Positions 11,132-22,071 of a DNA stretch of 64,000 bases are shown here, in pieces. This DNA is from Saccopteryx bilineata (lineage: Eukaryota > Chordata > Mammalia > Chiroptera > Emballonuridae). The notes beneath the pieces were generated by a model. It was given only the letters and a program-made list of their open reading frames with translations, was not told the DNA's origin and ran no database searches. Both the position numbers and the translations under genes were made by a program. How positions within the stretch are numbered: position 1 is the stretch's first letter; every line of letters starts with the position of its first letter. Where the stretch lies: the NCBI RefSeq assembly GCF_036850765.1, contig NC_089492.1, forward strand, positions 287,034,590 to 287,098,589. Reading direction: 5' to 3'.

Positions 11132-12118
11132 AATATACTGGATAAAGTCAATTTATATTGTCAGTATACTTTTACATAAGCCTTGTGTAAACTATTATGT
11201 GCACATTATATTCGTCTGATCAAAATTTCTTTAAGCAGTTGAAATGTTTTGTATCTTCTCTACATTGTCACCCTAGAAATATACTAACATGTACCTAACA
11301 GTTCAAAAGTAACCATTAGTTGATACAGATTAAATTTATAGGGAAAAGCACAGTACAGGAGTACACCAGGTGACAGCTATCCATGAATGGGAGGGAATAC
11401 TGAATTTTGAAAATATCTAAGATCACATATTTTAAAAACTTAAAGACATACCATAATCCCTTTAAGATAGATTTTAAAGACTATATAAGTATATTTGATA
11501 ACAAAAGAAAAAAATCATGCCATAAAATTAAAACCCAAAGCATATAATCCAGACCATTAATCTCTAACTCTAAAGACAGCTTAGTCTATTTCAGGTGCCG
11601 AGCACATCCCCTAAATCGCACCTGTTACGTCACTGCCTGCTCAGCACGGGAAGGACATCACTAACACTACACGGGCAACCAGAGCCTCCAAGTCACTGGG
11701 CAGGGAAAATTAAAGATATTTTTTCTCCACAGACATAAGGCCTAGACCAGAAGGGCCACTTCAGAGGGTCTCCATGTTTCTCTTAATGAGATGAGTTAAA
11801 CGTTAGCAAAGGAATAACAGGTTTTGTTAAGTAGAAACAATAAAACCTGTGAGTACATTCTGTGTGCTTTTTAAATTTTTGTGTTTATTTAAGCCAAACT
11901 CATGACATGCCAGGAAGCAAGATCTCAAACGCTCAGGTACATTTTGTGTTTTGACAAATACTACCCAGACTTTGAGATAGGAGGAAAGAAAGCAGAAAAC
12001 AGCAAGATCTCTCAAGCTACTAAAAGTCACCATCAAGTGAATGAGGTTCACTCACACCGAAGTCACCCACCAGAGGAGATGGTTTATAAATGTGCTAACC
12101 AGCAGCCTTAAAAATGTG
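11130..12118. other. Intronic stretch without recognisable feature
   Basis: A/T-rich intron sequence. No exon, and no repeat that I can place. Confidence 0.45.
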
Positions 12119-12119
12119 T

Positions 12120-12470
12120 TTTGACTCAGCAAATTGTACTTCTGATGGCTTATCCTAAAGCAATAATCAGAGAACTACACATGCACATATAAGGACGTCC
12201 AGCTATTTATATTGGCAAAAAAACAGCGAGGAGATTAGAAATTATGTAATCAGAAGATGTTAGGTTAGCCCTCTCATAAATTACTATGACATCCTCACTG
12301 AACTCCTTCAGTCCAGCTTGAAAACTGTTTGTCTCCTTCACTGCAACCACTACATGGTGAGGCTCCATACAGGTACATACAAAGATCTCACTACCATGCT
12401 GCCATTAGAACATAATATATCACAAGGAAGAAAGCAATTTTAAAAATATGAGCCTATTTTAAAATTAACT
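12120..12470 (+). mobile_element. Old LINE-1/HAL1 3' fragment
   Basis: TATCCTAAAGCAATAATCAG, followed by a degraded stretch and CATGCTGCCATTAGAAC, follows the order of the 3' end of HAL1/L1ME elements. Confidence 0.5.
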
Positions 12471-12660
12471 ACAGAATTACATTTGTTACATATATACATG
12501 AACAGGACCTTTTTCTAAAGTGCTTATTTCTAGGTGTTGGTCTGTGGGTGGCTTTTCTTCCACTTTGTTTCCTTCTTAAGGGCAACACTGTATTAAAAGA
12601 TGATTTACAGCTTAACATAGGACTATTTTCACCTCTGCAAAGAACCCAAGAAACCGTCTT

Positions 12661-13062
12661 TTTTTTTTTTTTTCTTTTCCATTTTTCTGAAGCTGGAAAC
12701 AGGGAGAGACAGTCAGACAGACTCCCGCATGCGCCCGACCGGGATCCACCCGGCACGCCCACCAGGGGCGATGCTCTGCCCACCAGGGGGCGATGCTCTG
12801 CCCATCCTGGGTGTCGCCATGTTGCGACCAGAGCCACTCTAGCGCCTGGGGCAGAGGCCACAGAGCCATCCCCAGCGCCCGGGCCATCTTTGCTCCAATG
12901 GAGCCTTGGCTGCGGGAGGGGAAGAGAGAGACAGAGAGGAAAGCGCAGCGGAGGGATGGAGAAGCAAATGGGCGCTTCTCCTGTGTGCCCTGGCCGGGAA
13001 TCGAACCCGGGTCCTCCGCACGCTAGGCCGACGCTCTACCGCTGAGCCAACCGGCCAGGGCC
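12661..13062 (-). mobile_element. SINE-A copy with tandem CACCAGGGG units
   Basis: The poly-T is at the left and the head ends at 13062. The TSD AAGAAACCGTCTT lies at 12648-12660 and 13063-13075. The segment 12759-12793 holds two consecutive copies of the CCACCAGGGG..GATGCTCTGCC unit. Confidence 0.9.
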
Positions 13063-13075
13063 AAGAAACCGTCTT

Positions 13076-14990
13076 TTTTTAAAAAAAAATTAAATCTAAA
13101 GACTATTGAGTTGCTCTGAGTATTCATTTTTAATTTTTCATAAGTCTGTGATAACTGATACAATATTTATTCAACATCATTAATCAGTGATGGCATTAAA
13201 CTTGTTAGATAGGAGTTTCCAATGACTATTCCATAAACAGGAGACGTGACGTTTAAACAGCAGAGGCTGACCTCTTTTTAAAGGAAGTGAAATTAAATTA
13301 GTTCTTTTGAAAAGATGCCAGTTTAACAAGGAAACTAGTTACTTAGAGAAAAGCAGCATGTCACCCACTGGACCAGGCAGGGGCACTGGGTTGACTGATT
13401 TTAGCTCTATGATATACCCATTCGACACGGAGCTCCTATAACATACTTCTTTAAAAGAAATGAAAGTAATATAATTTAGGCTAGTGGAAAAAATTCAAAA
13501 TCCATTTAGTTACTCTGAAAGCATCCTTTCAGAAGATTTATTTTCTTTCTTGAATATCTGCAAGTAATCCTCAAATGCTGCTAATGAAGGAACTGAAACC
13601 TGTTAAATTCAGGGCTTCGGGCACTACCCTAATGAACTCTCTACATTTTAATCAGTCCCAGGGAGCTGGGCCGGCTGTTTTCCCCTGTCACAAGGCTGGT
13701 GCTCCCGCGGGAGAATGAGCAGCCAGAGGGCACTGTGAAGGGCGTGTAAGGAGATTCATCAAGACAGGGCAATCCATTCCACAGCAAGCCTCACAGAAGC
13801 GGCAACAACAGGGCGGGTACCTTGCCCCAGTATGAAATACAAAAGAATTTTTTAAAAGACCACCTCACTGAAAACAACAAATCAAAATCAATAGAAAAAA
13901 AAAAGATCCTTCATGGCTTGAAAAGTGGTGCTAATAATATGGCCAACTCATTTAAAATTCCCCAGAATGGTAAATTAATACAGTCATAATTTAGGAAGTG
14001 CCCCCCCCCCCCAAACTCTCTCTCAAAGTTGAAATATCACGGGGAGATGAAATGAAAGCATGAGAAGGAATGACAAGGAAGAGATGAATGAGAACTTCTT
14101 TGTATCTACAACCAACCAACATTTTTTGGCTGGAAAAACAAAAACTGCTTGAGCACCTATAGTTAAAAGTACATAGAGCTCAGAACCCTATCACCATTGT
14201 TATTTTCACAGGTAAATTCTCAATCACGAGTCATCTGTAACAAGAAACATAACTAGGCAACAGTCTATCTATCTTAGCTGCAACTATATAAAATACTCAA
14301 AATAAGATGACAACCCAGAATAAATTCTATTTTATGCAGAATGTCCTACACTTAAAAAACTGCTGTGGCAGGCCTGTGAGGTCCTCCAATGACTCCAAAC
14401 ATCTGGAAGACTCCAAAAGAACCCAAAGCTACTGGCTGTATTAGAAGGAAAAAAAAATTACTAATACTCAAAAACATTATCTGAAGAAACAAAAACGTCA
14501 GCTTCCTTCTTAACCTTGTTACCACTCAACCTCCATAAAAACGCGTTGTCTCCATTGTAAAATGTCAGGAGCACAATGATCAAACGAATGCAGCTCTCCA
14601 AACAGAAATCATCTTACCTTCCTCGCGTCTCCCATCAGGAAAGAAGCCTTTTTCAACACGTCTTCCTGACCTAACTTTCTCCCGGGGTCCCCCAACAGCT
14701 CTCGCACAGGTTGCTGGCTGGCATCACGGTTCACCAGTACGTGCCAGGCCCCTGCGGATACCCAACACCTGCAGCCCTAGACTGTCTGAACAAGGCCCTG
14801 CGCTACCCCGAGGAACTCCTGGGCCAAGCCGAGCATCATTACACCGCCCAGGTCCTGGGGGGGGGGGGGGGGGGAGGAGGAATCCAGGCAGAGGGACTGT
14901 TAGGGCAGCGTGGCCAGGGTGGCTGGCAGGGAGGACGCAGGGCGGCCGAGCCACAGTGGTCAGGCAGGACCGACCCCGAGTGACAGTCGT
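13076..14990. other. Intronic stretch, mostly unique sequence, with two homopolymers
   Basis: No exon is recognised. It contains a run of 12 C at 14001-14012 and a run of 18 G at 14857-14874. The G run is about 370 bp inside the intron from the SLC25A33 donor and just outside the CpG island. Confidence 0.5.
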
Positions 14991-15019
14991 CACACCAGTC
15001 TGTAATTGTCTAAAAGGAA

Positions 15020-15740
15020 TAAAAGCTGGAGACGCCGCGTCGAAGGGGGTGGGCGTGGGGGCGCGGCCGGCTCGGGGTGAAACCACCCCCGGGGGATGCG
15101 GACCCGGGAGGGGAAAAGGCTGGAGCCTTCCGGGCCCCATAACCGCCCCGACGCCGGGACGTGGAGAGGGCCGGTAGCCGGCCAGGGCACACCAAGGGCG
15201 CGGGGCGGACCGAGAGAGCCGCGGGGTCGGGCCGGGACGCTCACCCGCCGGCGAAGAGGTGCAGCAGCGTGTTCTCCTTCTGCTGAGTACCGGTCGCCAT
15301 GGTCGCGCCGGTTCCGCGGCCCGCCGCCGCCGATGGTGCCGCCGGCGCGAGGCGGCTGGAAGGATGAACCAGGTGGCCTGCTCCGCTTGCCCGGCGGCTC
15401 TCAGAAGTCCGCTGGCGCCGCCTCCATGCACGCGCCCCCGAACGACCCACTCACTCGGCCCCGCGCCCTCCGCGGCGTGGCCGCCGGCCCTTCACCGGCC
15501 TCTGCGGCGACAGACTAGCGTCCAGTAGAACCCTACCGCGAGGCCGTCACGTGGCGGAGGCTGGGCCGAGACGTCACGCGGCGGCGCGCGCTGGGATCGG
15601 TGAACGACGGGGGGGTGTGGCCCCGGGTCTGCACTACCATTGGTTTATAAGTGGACGTGGGCGGGGCGACGGGCAGGGTGCAACCCCGAGAGACGCACTG
15701 GGCGGGGCCAGCCTTGGCCCAGGCTTGTGCAGTGAGAAGC
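15020..15740 (-). promoter_or_regulatory. SLC25A33: CpG-island promoter and 5' UTR of SLC25A33
   Basis: This is the only long CpG-dense stretch in the window, and it surrounds the start codon at 15300. Visible motifs: GC boxes GGGCGGGGC at 15659-15667 and 15700-15708; a CCAAT box on the minus strand (ATTGG at 15639-15643 on plus); CACGTG at 15548-15553; and a CRE-like GACGTCAC at 15570-15577. On the minus strand a TTATAAA lies upstream of the CCAAT box, not downstream, so a TATA-driven start is unlikely. The transcription start is probably dispersed somewhere around 15350-15530 (inference). The island continues into intron 1 to about 15020. Such islands often fire both ways, but I see no coding exon on the plus side. 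Confidence 0.8.
15245..15300 (-). CDS. SLC25A33: SLC25A33 coding exon 1 (mitochondrial pyrimidine nucleotide carrier), N-terminal part only
   Basis: The minus strand starts with ATG at 15300 and reads MATGTQQKENTLLHLFAGG, then breaks at a GT donor (GTGAGC from 15244). This gives 18 codons plus two bases of the nineteenth (phase 2). The human SLC25A33 N-terminus as I remember it is the same apart from one residue (Gly at position 5, here Thr). The paralogue SLC25A36 starts differently (MSQRDTLVHLFAGG), which favours A33. LFAGG opens the first transmembrane helix of the mitochondrial carrier fold; the first PX[DE]XX[KR] signature would be in exon 2, outside this window or unseen. The family carries pyrimidine nucleotides across the inner mitochondrial membrane (established knowledge). 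An in-frame upstream ATG at 15450 exists, but the family N-terminus and conservation favour 15300. The reading frame stops just inside the intron, as expected at an exon end. Confidence 0.9.
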
Positions 15741-17220
15741 CGTAGAGGCAGCCTGGTATCTGCTCAGGTTGAGAAGCTAGGCTTGGCAAAGTCTGGAGAC
15801 ACCCTGGCCTTTTTACGTTTTTACTGTATTTTTTAACTTTACTTCGTAATACTTACGACATGCAAAAATGACATCTCACAGCTCTGTACTCACCATCCAG
15901 TCATCCAGTTTAGGGAAAATACATGATCAAAAGAGCCTAAAATCCCCAGTGTACCCCTAATAGCATTTTGCATATTTTTTATTTTTCTAGAAATCGCATG
16001 ATATGCTGCAAAAACGCTTTTTGGTCTATCTTTTCTGATCATCTTCAGCCAAGGCTACTGAGTTCTAAGCTTCTAGATCCAAGCTGCTTCTCTACTCGTA
16101 TGTCCTTGGGTCCCTATCAAACTCAGCCTGGCATCTTCTCACCTCCAGGTCTCCACAAGCAGGCCTTCCCTGTCTACCGTTGCAGCATACCTATCACATG
16201 TCTCCATTTAATTTCCTCTTACACGTTTCTGCAGTTACTTTGTTGATCGATTCGTGTAAGTGCCAGCTTCAGGAGTATAGGGACCTTGTTTCATTTGTTC
16301 ACAGTTGTTTCTGACAAAGGTATCTGTGGTTAGTAATGCCCAAGAAATTAATTAATACATGTCCCTAACTGACTTCATCATTCCATTCTTCACCTCCCCT
16401 GAACCGGTCTGCCTCCTTTATTTCCTGTCCTAGAAATATGATGACACCACCATCTGCACAGCCACCAATGCCAGACACTCCCCTGTTACCTTGAACACCT
16501 CCCCCTCTCTCTGCCTCTCTTCCAACAGTCCACCCCTCACCTGGCACCTCTATCTCCTGACATTCTGCCAAAGCCATCCCCTTCTCTGCAATCCTCCCAC
16601 TACTACTACGGTTTCCTGTTCAAGCAATACATTGACCAGACCAAGCTGCTAGATGGCCTGTGTGTAAACACAAAGAGAGCGTAAGGAGAAGGGGAATTGT
16701 GTGCAAACACAGAAGCTGGGGATTTGATTGCTGGGACTCTTTAAAAAACAACTCTTGGGAGCAGTCATCCAAAATGCAAATACCGTGAGTACTCTACATT
16801 AAAACCATTTACTCCTGGTCCTAGAAAGGGGGTAAGCTACACTAGCGCTCCACTTATGGGGGAAAGGAAGGAAAAGAAGAAGGCAGGCAGGAAGAAAAAG
16901 TGTTTATGATGCTTCCAGGAGCTCGAAAATCCCTTGCTTTAGTTGCTTGGGAAGTCAGTGTTGGTCTTAGCTGAAGATTTATGAGGCAGCAGGAGCAAGA
17001 AGGAGGAAGTAGTGTGACCCTGACTCTGCTAGCCAGGCGGGAGCTGCTCCCATCTGGGCTAAATTCTCTACCAGAGGAGATGCTGCCACCCTTGGAGCAC
17101 AGCCCCCTGTCAAGGCTGCTCTCTCACAGAGGCGTTCGAGGTTGGGACCCAGGCCTCTAAGGCCAAGGCAGAACCCAGCCTCCTGCTTTTTCCCCCCAAG
17201 CTCTGTCGGTCTAGGGCTGG
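15741..17220. other. Upstream flank of SLC25A33; old LINE-like debris
   Basis: CpG density drops at 15740. At 16020-16330 and 16350-16610, C/T-rich prose such as CAGGCCTTCCCTGTCTACC and CCTCTATCTCCTGACATTC resembles ancient L2-type sequence on the minus strand, at low confidence. No exon seen. Confidence 0.4.
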
Positions 17221-17357
17221 ACTAGACAATAAATAGGTCTCCACACCTCCTTGTTAATAGTAATAGCTGCCTTCAGGTTAAAGTTTTCTCAAGGTCTCTC
17301 ATGTATGTTATCACGTTAGATACCTACAACATATGGCAGCCCTGTTGTTTTCATTCC

Positions 17358-18329
17358 TGTAAGGCCAGTGGCTGCAGCCGTGGCCATGCAGGTTCCCATT
17401 GGATTCGGGCAGACAGTGTTGGGTAAACAAATGTTTTTTAATCTTGCTCACTTGCCCTGGGTGTATAGTCTAAGGAAGGCTGTGGGTGCTTCCCTCAGGG
17501 CGGCAGATTACAAATTGCTGATTGCCTTCCAGCTTGAAGGGGCCACTGTTTGCTGGAGAAGGGTTTTTTCCCCTAGCCTGTTTTATTGGAGAGAGCAGAG
17601 AGAGATTGACAGGAGGGTGAGTCCAGAGAATGTGTCCGGGTTGTGGAACTAGATACCGAGTCAGGGCTTGGGAGCCCTGATTTCCGTCGGGCCTGTTAAG
17701 CTGGGGAGTGCTAAGACCGGTGGGGTCCTGAGACAGGAGAAAGGGACATAGTCTTTCCTGCCTGCTTGCTCATCCGCCCTTAGGATACTTTAATAGACGG
17801 AATGGCCCTCCATCTTCTGGCTCCAATGTTCCTTTTCCATCTGCCCGAATCCAATGAGAACCTACCTGCATGGCCACAGCGGTGGACACTGGTCTTACAG
17901 ACAGTAAAGGAACTGTGAAGCCAGAAGATGGTGGGCCATTCCGTTTACTAAAGTCTTGTAAGGGCGGATGAGCAAACAGGAAGGGCTCCCAAGCCCCTCA
18001 GCATACCGGACTCACCCGGACTTACAGGACCCTTTAAGCAAAAGAGCACTCCCCAGCCAAAGAGGTTGGGCCAAAAATCTCAGATCCCACACCCCACAAC
18101 ACTCCCTCTTTCACTCTGAATTCTCCAGCAAAACAGGCTGCTGGTGGTGGTGGGGGACCCTTTTCCAGCAAATAATAGCAAACAACGGCCTCTTCCAAGC
18201 AAGAAGGCAATCCACAATTTCCAATCTGCTGCCCAAAGGACAAGCACCCGCAGCCTTCCATAGACTGCACACACATGGTGCTGCCCCAATACAAGCAAGC
18301 AAACTTAAAAAAAATTTGTTTACCCAACA
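17358..18329 (+). mobile_element. Solo LTR 'B' (about 484 bp), interrupted by sibling LTR 'A'
   Basis: It begins TGTAAGGCCAGTGGC and ends TTTGTTTACCCAACA, the TG..CA form of retroviral LTRs. A perfect 5-bp TSD, ATTCC, lies at 17353-17357 and 18330-18334. With the inner insertion (17417-17899 plus its 5-bp TSD) removed, the length is 484 bp. A 5-bp duplication fits class III (ERVL-type) better than class I (usually 4) or class II (usually 6). No internal retroviral genes are present. The middles of LTR A and LTR B differ; the ends are collinear. Confidence 0.75.
17417..17899 (-). mobile_element. Solo LTR 'A' (483 bp), inserted inverted inside LTR 'B'
   Basis: On the minus strand it begins TGTAAGACCAGTGTCC at 17899 and ends TTTGTTTACCCAACA at 17417. 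The TSD GACAG is at 17412-17416 and 17900-17904. An AATAAAACAGGC polyadenylation-like site is present on the minus strand (plus 17577-17588). Because it lies inverted in a member of its own family, the two form a large imperfect palindrome spanning about 0.95 kb. Confidence 0.75.
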
Positions 18330-18464
18330 ATTCCCTTTTTGTGGGTAAGCAGAAGAGATTTGCTCAAGGTCACAGAACCTGTTAGTGGCCGATGCAACAG
18401 TCTTTCATGCCTCCATGCCCTGGAACGAGCTGTTGCCTAGGAGGCCCGCTTCCTCTGTGGCCCG

Positions 18465-18570
18465 ACATTCATTCAGCATGTATTTATTGAGCTTTTACTC
18501 TGTTGAAGGCAGTGTTCTAGGATCTGGGGACGGGGACCGGGGGTACAGCAGGGATTAAAATGGATAAAAA
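18465..18570 (+). mobile_element. Ancient L2 3' fragment
   Basis: TATTTATTGAGCTTTTACTC, GCAGTGTTCTAGGATCTGGG and AAAAATCCTTG follow the L2 3' end order. Confidence 0.65.
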
Positions 18571-18687
18571 TCCTTGGTGGAATAGTAGCAATCAAATCCA
18601 GCAATAGATAAAATGGATAAAATGAGATATGTCCCAGGAATTTGAGGTTGGTTTAACCTTCCAAAATCAATCATATAACTTGGCATA

Positions 18688-19472
18688 TGTTGTGTATTGG
18701 TTTAATATAATTTCAGATCCACTTTGATTGTGACATAGAAAAAAAATTGCTTTGATATAAGAATGAAGTAAGTCGTGCTAGGAAGTCATCATTTTGAATC
18801 TGTTGTCATGATGAAGCAGCCAGCAGCCTAGCTGCTGAGAGGTCCCCTTGGGGGCTTGTCAGTAAGAACAAGTGGAGGAGCAACTACGGCAAGGGGACAG
18901 TTAGATTATAAATACAGCACTGAGAGTTTAAGAGGACTATTTGAGAGTTTCAGTTTGGACAGAGGGACTCTTTGCTAATATAAAAACTTCCGTAATACCC
19001 TTGGGGCATCCGTCCAGTCAGGGTGATGCACTCCTAGAAGACAATGGTGATAAACATCTCAGCTCCCCTGTGCAAGAGATCAGCCCTGCCACCAGCACTG
19101 GCATCTTCATTCCCTAGCAATGCGCCCTAGCAACGGAGGACTTATCTTTGGAGCTGGCAGCGGGAAATCAGCTCTTTGGTTGGTCGCCATCGCTCCCAGT
19201 GACTCCTGGCATAGAAAGATACATCTCTGTTGAAATTTGGACTCTATTCACTCACCTGTCTTTGCTTGGAACAATAGTATGATCAATCTGTCATTTCTTT
19301 GGAGTATGTCATTTCTTTATTTGGCTTCTTAAGAGATAATATTCTGTGCGCTAATGGCTTGTGAAATTATTATAATTCTCACAGCAATCCTGTGCTAAAT
19401 AAATTGCTGGCAAAGACAAAACTTAGCTTCTAAATCACACTTTTGCAGCTTCCCCAAACAGAAACAAAGCCA
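18688..19472 (+). mobile_element. Solo LTR inserted in LINE-1
   Basis: The L1 sequence is cleanly interrupted between ..ACTTGGCATA and TTAACAAAAT... The insert starts TGTTGTG, ends AAGCCA and is flanked by CATA on both sides (18684-18687, 19473-19476). A TAAATAAATTGC polyadenylation-like site sits about 75 bp before the right end. The TG..CA ends and 4-bp TSD suggest a class I (gamma-type) LTR of 785 bp. It has no internal genes. The length is on the long side, and the ends are not a good inverted repeat. Confidence 0.55.
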
Positions 19473-19612
19473 CATATTAACAAAATAAAAGAGAAAAACC
19501 AGAGGATCAGGTCAATAGATGCAGAAAAAGCACAGGACAAAACTAAATATCTGTCTTTTATAAAAGTTCTCCACAAACTGGGAACAAGAAGGAATTCTAC
19601 TATCTGATAAAC

Positions 19613-19931
19613 TTGGGGTCAGGAACCTATGGCTCGTGAGCCAGATGTGGCTCTTTTGATGGCTGCATCTGGCTCGCAGACTAATCTTTAATTAAAATAA
19701 TAATAACGTTAAAAATATAAAACATTCTCATGTATTACAATCCATTCATTTCCTACTGCTCATGTTCATGGTTGCGGGTGGCTGGAGCCAATCACAGTTG
19801 TCCTCTGGGACAACACCAAATTTTTATTGGATAATGCCTAACGTACACGGGTCATTGTATGGCTTTCATGGAATTACATTTTAAAATATGTGGCGTTCAT
19901 GGCTCTCAGCCAAAAAGGTTCCCGACCCCTG
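19613..19931. mobile_element. Non-autonomous hAT element, family 3
   Basis: The left end is TTGGGGTCAGGAACC (a decayed CAGGGGTC) and the right end GGTTCCCGACCCCTG. The TSD is TGATAAAC/TGATAAAG (7 of 8). It is 319 bp and is the reverse-oriented sibling of 40448-40769. It interrupts LINE-1 ORF2. Confidence 0.85.
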
Positions 19932-20127
19932 TGATAAAGGGTGTCTACAACAAACCCACAGCTAACATCATACTTAATGGTGAGAGACTTCCTGCCTGCT
20001 CCCCTATGATAGGCAACAAGAAAAAACACCTGCTCTTATTGAACATGGTACTAGAGGTACCAGTCAGTGCAATGAGGCATGAGAAAAAAATCAAAGTAAA
20101 AAAAAAACCCAGAAAAGAAGAAGTAGC

Positions 20128-20300
20128 CCTGCCTGGATAGCTCGGTTGTTTAGAGCATCATCCTGAAGCACAGAGGTTGCCAGTTCGATGCCCAGCTAGG
20201 GCACATACAGGAACAGCTTGATGTTCCTGTCTCTCTCTCTGGCTCTCCCTTCCTCTTTTGCCAAAATCAATAAAACAGTGTATAAATAAAATAAAATAAA
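20128..20300 (+). mobile_element. SINE-C (Ves-like) copy
   Basis: The head GCCCTGCCTGGATAGCTCGG is followed by a B-box-like CAGTTCGATGCCCAG, then ACATACAGGAACAG and a CT-rich tail. Inserted in LINE-1. Confidence 0.8.
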
Positions 20301-20827
20301 TATAATTCCAAAGAGCCTACAGCTCACTGCATATTTTCAAAGCGTAATATCTCTACTGAATTCAATAAATCCTTTAAAAAAATAAAAAAGGAAGAAGTAA
20401 AACTGTCTTTAGTCACAGATGACATAGTTGTTAAGGAAGAAATCCTAAGGAACCTATATATAACAACTAGAACTAGTTAGTGAATTTATCAACATCTTAG
20501 GAGACAAGGTCAATATACAAAAAAGAAAAAATTTTTTCTTAGCTGCAAACAATTTGAATATAAAATGTTTTTAAATTCTATTTATAATGGCATATAAAAA
20601 CCCCCATCAAGAACAATAACACAGAAGCTAGATATAAAGGAGTACATTATTCCATTGATAGGAAATTCTAGGAAAGCCCAAATTAATCCACAGTGACAGA
20701 GAATAGTAGGTGCCTAGGGTTGAGTTTGACGAGGAAAGGCTGGAAGAACTTCTTAGGGTGATACACACGTTCTGTATCCTGATCAGAATATACATAGATT
20801 TGTCAAAACTCATTAAAAGTTACACTT

Positions 20828-20995
20828 AGCCCTGGGCAGATAGCTCGGTTGGTTAGAACTTTGTCCTCCAGGGCTGAGTCTGCGGGTTCAATCTCCAGTC
20901 AGGGCACATACAGGAACAGATCGATGTTCCTGTCTATCTCCCTCTCTCCCTTCTTCTCTCTCTAAAAATCAGTAAATAAATTTTTTTAAAATTTA
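20828..20995 (+). mobile_element. SINE-C (Ves-like) copy
   Basis: The head GCCCTGGGCAGATAGCTCGG, B box GGGTTCAATCTCC, ACATACAGGAACAGATCGAT, CT-rich stretch and A/T tail are all present. It sits in the LINE-1 3' UTR. Confidence 0.85.
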
Positions 20996-21428
20996 AAAAG
21001 TTATGCTTAAAGTGGGTGCATTTTATTGTATGTAAATTATATCTCAATAAAGTTGATTAGAAAGAAAAATAGCAAGGCAGACTCCATGTGTAAATACATG
21101 TTCAACATGTCAAGTTTGGAAATGAGTCCGGGCTTGGACCAATAGTTATACACAGAAATCCCCCCCAGTGTAGTTGAGTTACAGACCAGGGGACCACTCC
21201 CAGGCTTGATGGGGTAGGAGAGGAGAGGCTTCTTTGTTTTTCATTTGTTTGTTTGTTTGTTGTAACCATTCAAATTTTAAAGGTTGCTGCTAACCTGCTG
21301 TGGGGTTTCTGCTAGCTTTCTTTCTCTGACTGTTGGCTATCAAACCTCTAATTACTTCTTGAATACTGTTTTTCTGCAAAAGCTGCTGGCCTTTGGAAAA
21401 GCATTATCCCCAGGGGCTGGGATTTTCT

Positions 21429-21799
21429 TTTTTAGTGGGGAGGGTACAGACAGACAGGAAGGGAGAGAGATGAGAAGCATCAACTCATAGCTGCGGCACC
21501 TTAGTTGTTCATTGATAGCTTTCTCATATGTGCCTTGTCCGGGGGCCTAAAGCTGAGCCAGTGACCCCTTGCTCAAGCCAGCAACCTTGGCCTCAAGCCA
21601 GCAACCTTGGGATCATGTCTAGGATCCCATGCTCAAGTCAGCAACCCCATGCTCAAGCTGGCAACCCCATGCTCAAGCTGGTGAGCTTGCGCTCAAGCCA
21701 GATGAGCCTGCGCTCAAGCTGGTGACCATGGGGTTTTGAACCTGGGACCTCAGCATCCCAGGCTGACACTCTATCCACTGTGCCACCACCTGGTTAGGC
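21429..21799 (-). mobile_element. SINE-B copy with repeated CTCAAGCNGGCAACC units
   Basis: The head (reverse of CCTAACCAGGTGGTGGCACA) ends at 21799. Between 21560 and 21725 a roughly 20-bp unit around GCTCAAGCCAGCAACC is repeated several times, which is the usual length variation inside this family. Flanks CTGGGATTTT and CTGGAATTTC may be the TSD. Confidence 0.8.
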
Positions 21800-22071
21800 T
21801 GGAATTTCATATCTCTGCAGGGAATTGTGAGGAGCAGTTTGGTCTTGCCGAGAGCCTCAGGCTGGAGCAGGGCCAGTTTGGTTTCTCTTCTGAGAGGCTC
21901 CAGGCTGAGTGAAAGGACACCAAGGTCTTTCCGTCTGCTCAAAGGGTGGATGGCCTCAGGGCATGTGGTGTGTCTGGGAAGCAAAGGACAAATGCCTAGC
22001 TACTCTCTCTCCTTTGCTTTCTCCTTAACACATCCAACCAGAGCCACATTTCTGCTACAGTCTTTCTACAG

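Larger units (their letters stand above)
1..15244 (-). other. SLC25A33: SLC25A33 intron 1 (5' part; runs off the window)
   Basis: The donor is at 15244-15243 (GT on the minus strand). I looked on the minus strand for exon 2, which in this family carries the CGGTVGAI..TCPLEV(I/V)KTRLQ segment, and saw nothing like it down to position 1. The interval is filled with SINEs, hAT and mariner-type MITEs, a MER5-like copy and old LINE fragments, as in an intron. A very short or diverged exon could be missed by eye. Confidence 0.7.
17225..18420 (+). mobile_element. Ancient MIR, split by the nested LTR insertion
   Basis: The left piece (to 17352, ending ..GCAGCCCTGTTGTTTTC) and the right piece (from 18335, GTGGGTAAGCAGAAGAG.. 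TTGCTCAAGGTCACAGA) join into a MIR-like core once 17358-18329 is removed. This confirms that the LTR block is a later insertion. Confidence 0.65.
18572..21065 (+). mobile_element. LINE-1 (ORF2 reverse-transcriptase region to 3' UTR), broken by four insertions
   Basis: The L1 pieces are 18572-18687, 19473-19612, 19932-20120, 20300-20825 and 20995-21060. They are recognisable from the conserved order: AACTTGGCATA joined to TTAACAAAATAAAAG, AATAGATGCAGAAAAAGCAC, AACATCATACTTAATGG, GAAGGAAGAAATCCTAAGG-like sequence, then the 3' UTR with TATCTCAATAAAGTTG at the end. Stops and gaps make it a dead copy. Inserted are a solo LTR, a hAT element and two SINE-Cs. Confidence 0.75.

Noticed and set aside
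14724..15431. A 235-codon ORF on the minus strand over the SLC25A33 start region
   Set aside because: A chance open frame in GC-rich DNA that reads through the exon 1 donor in a different frame from the MATGTQQKEN start.
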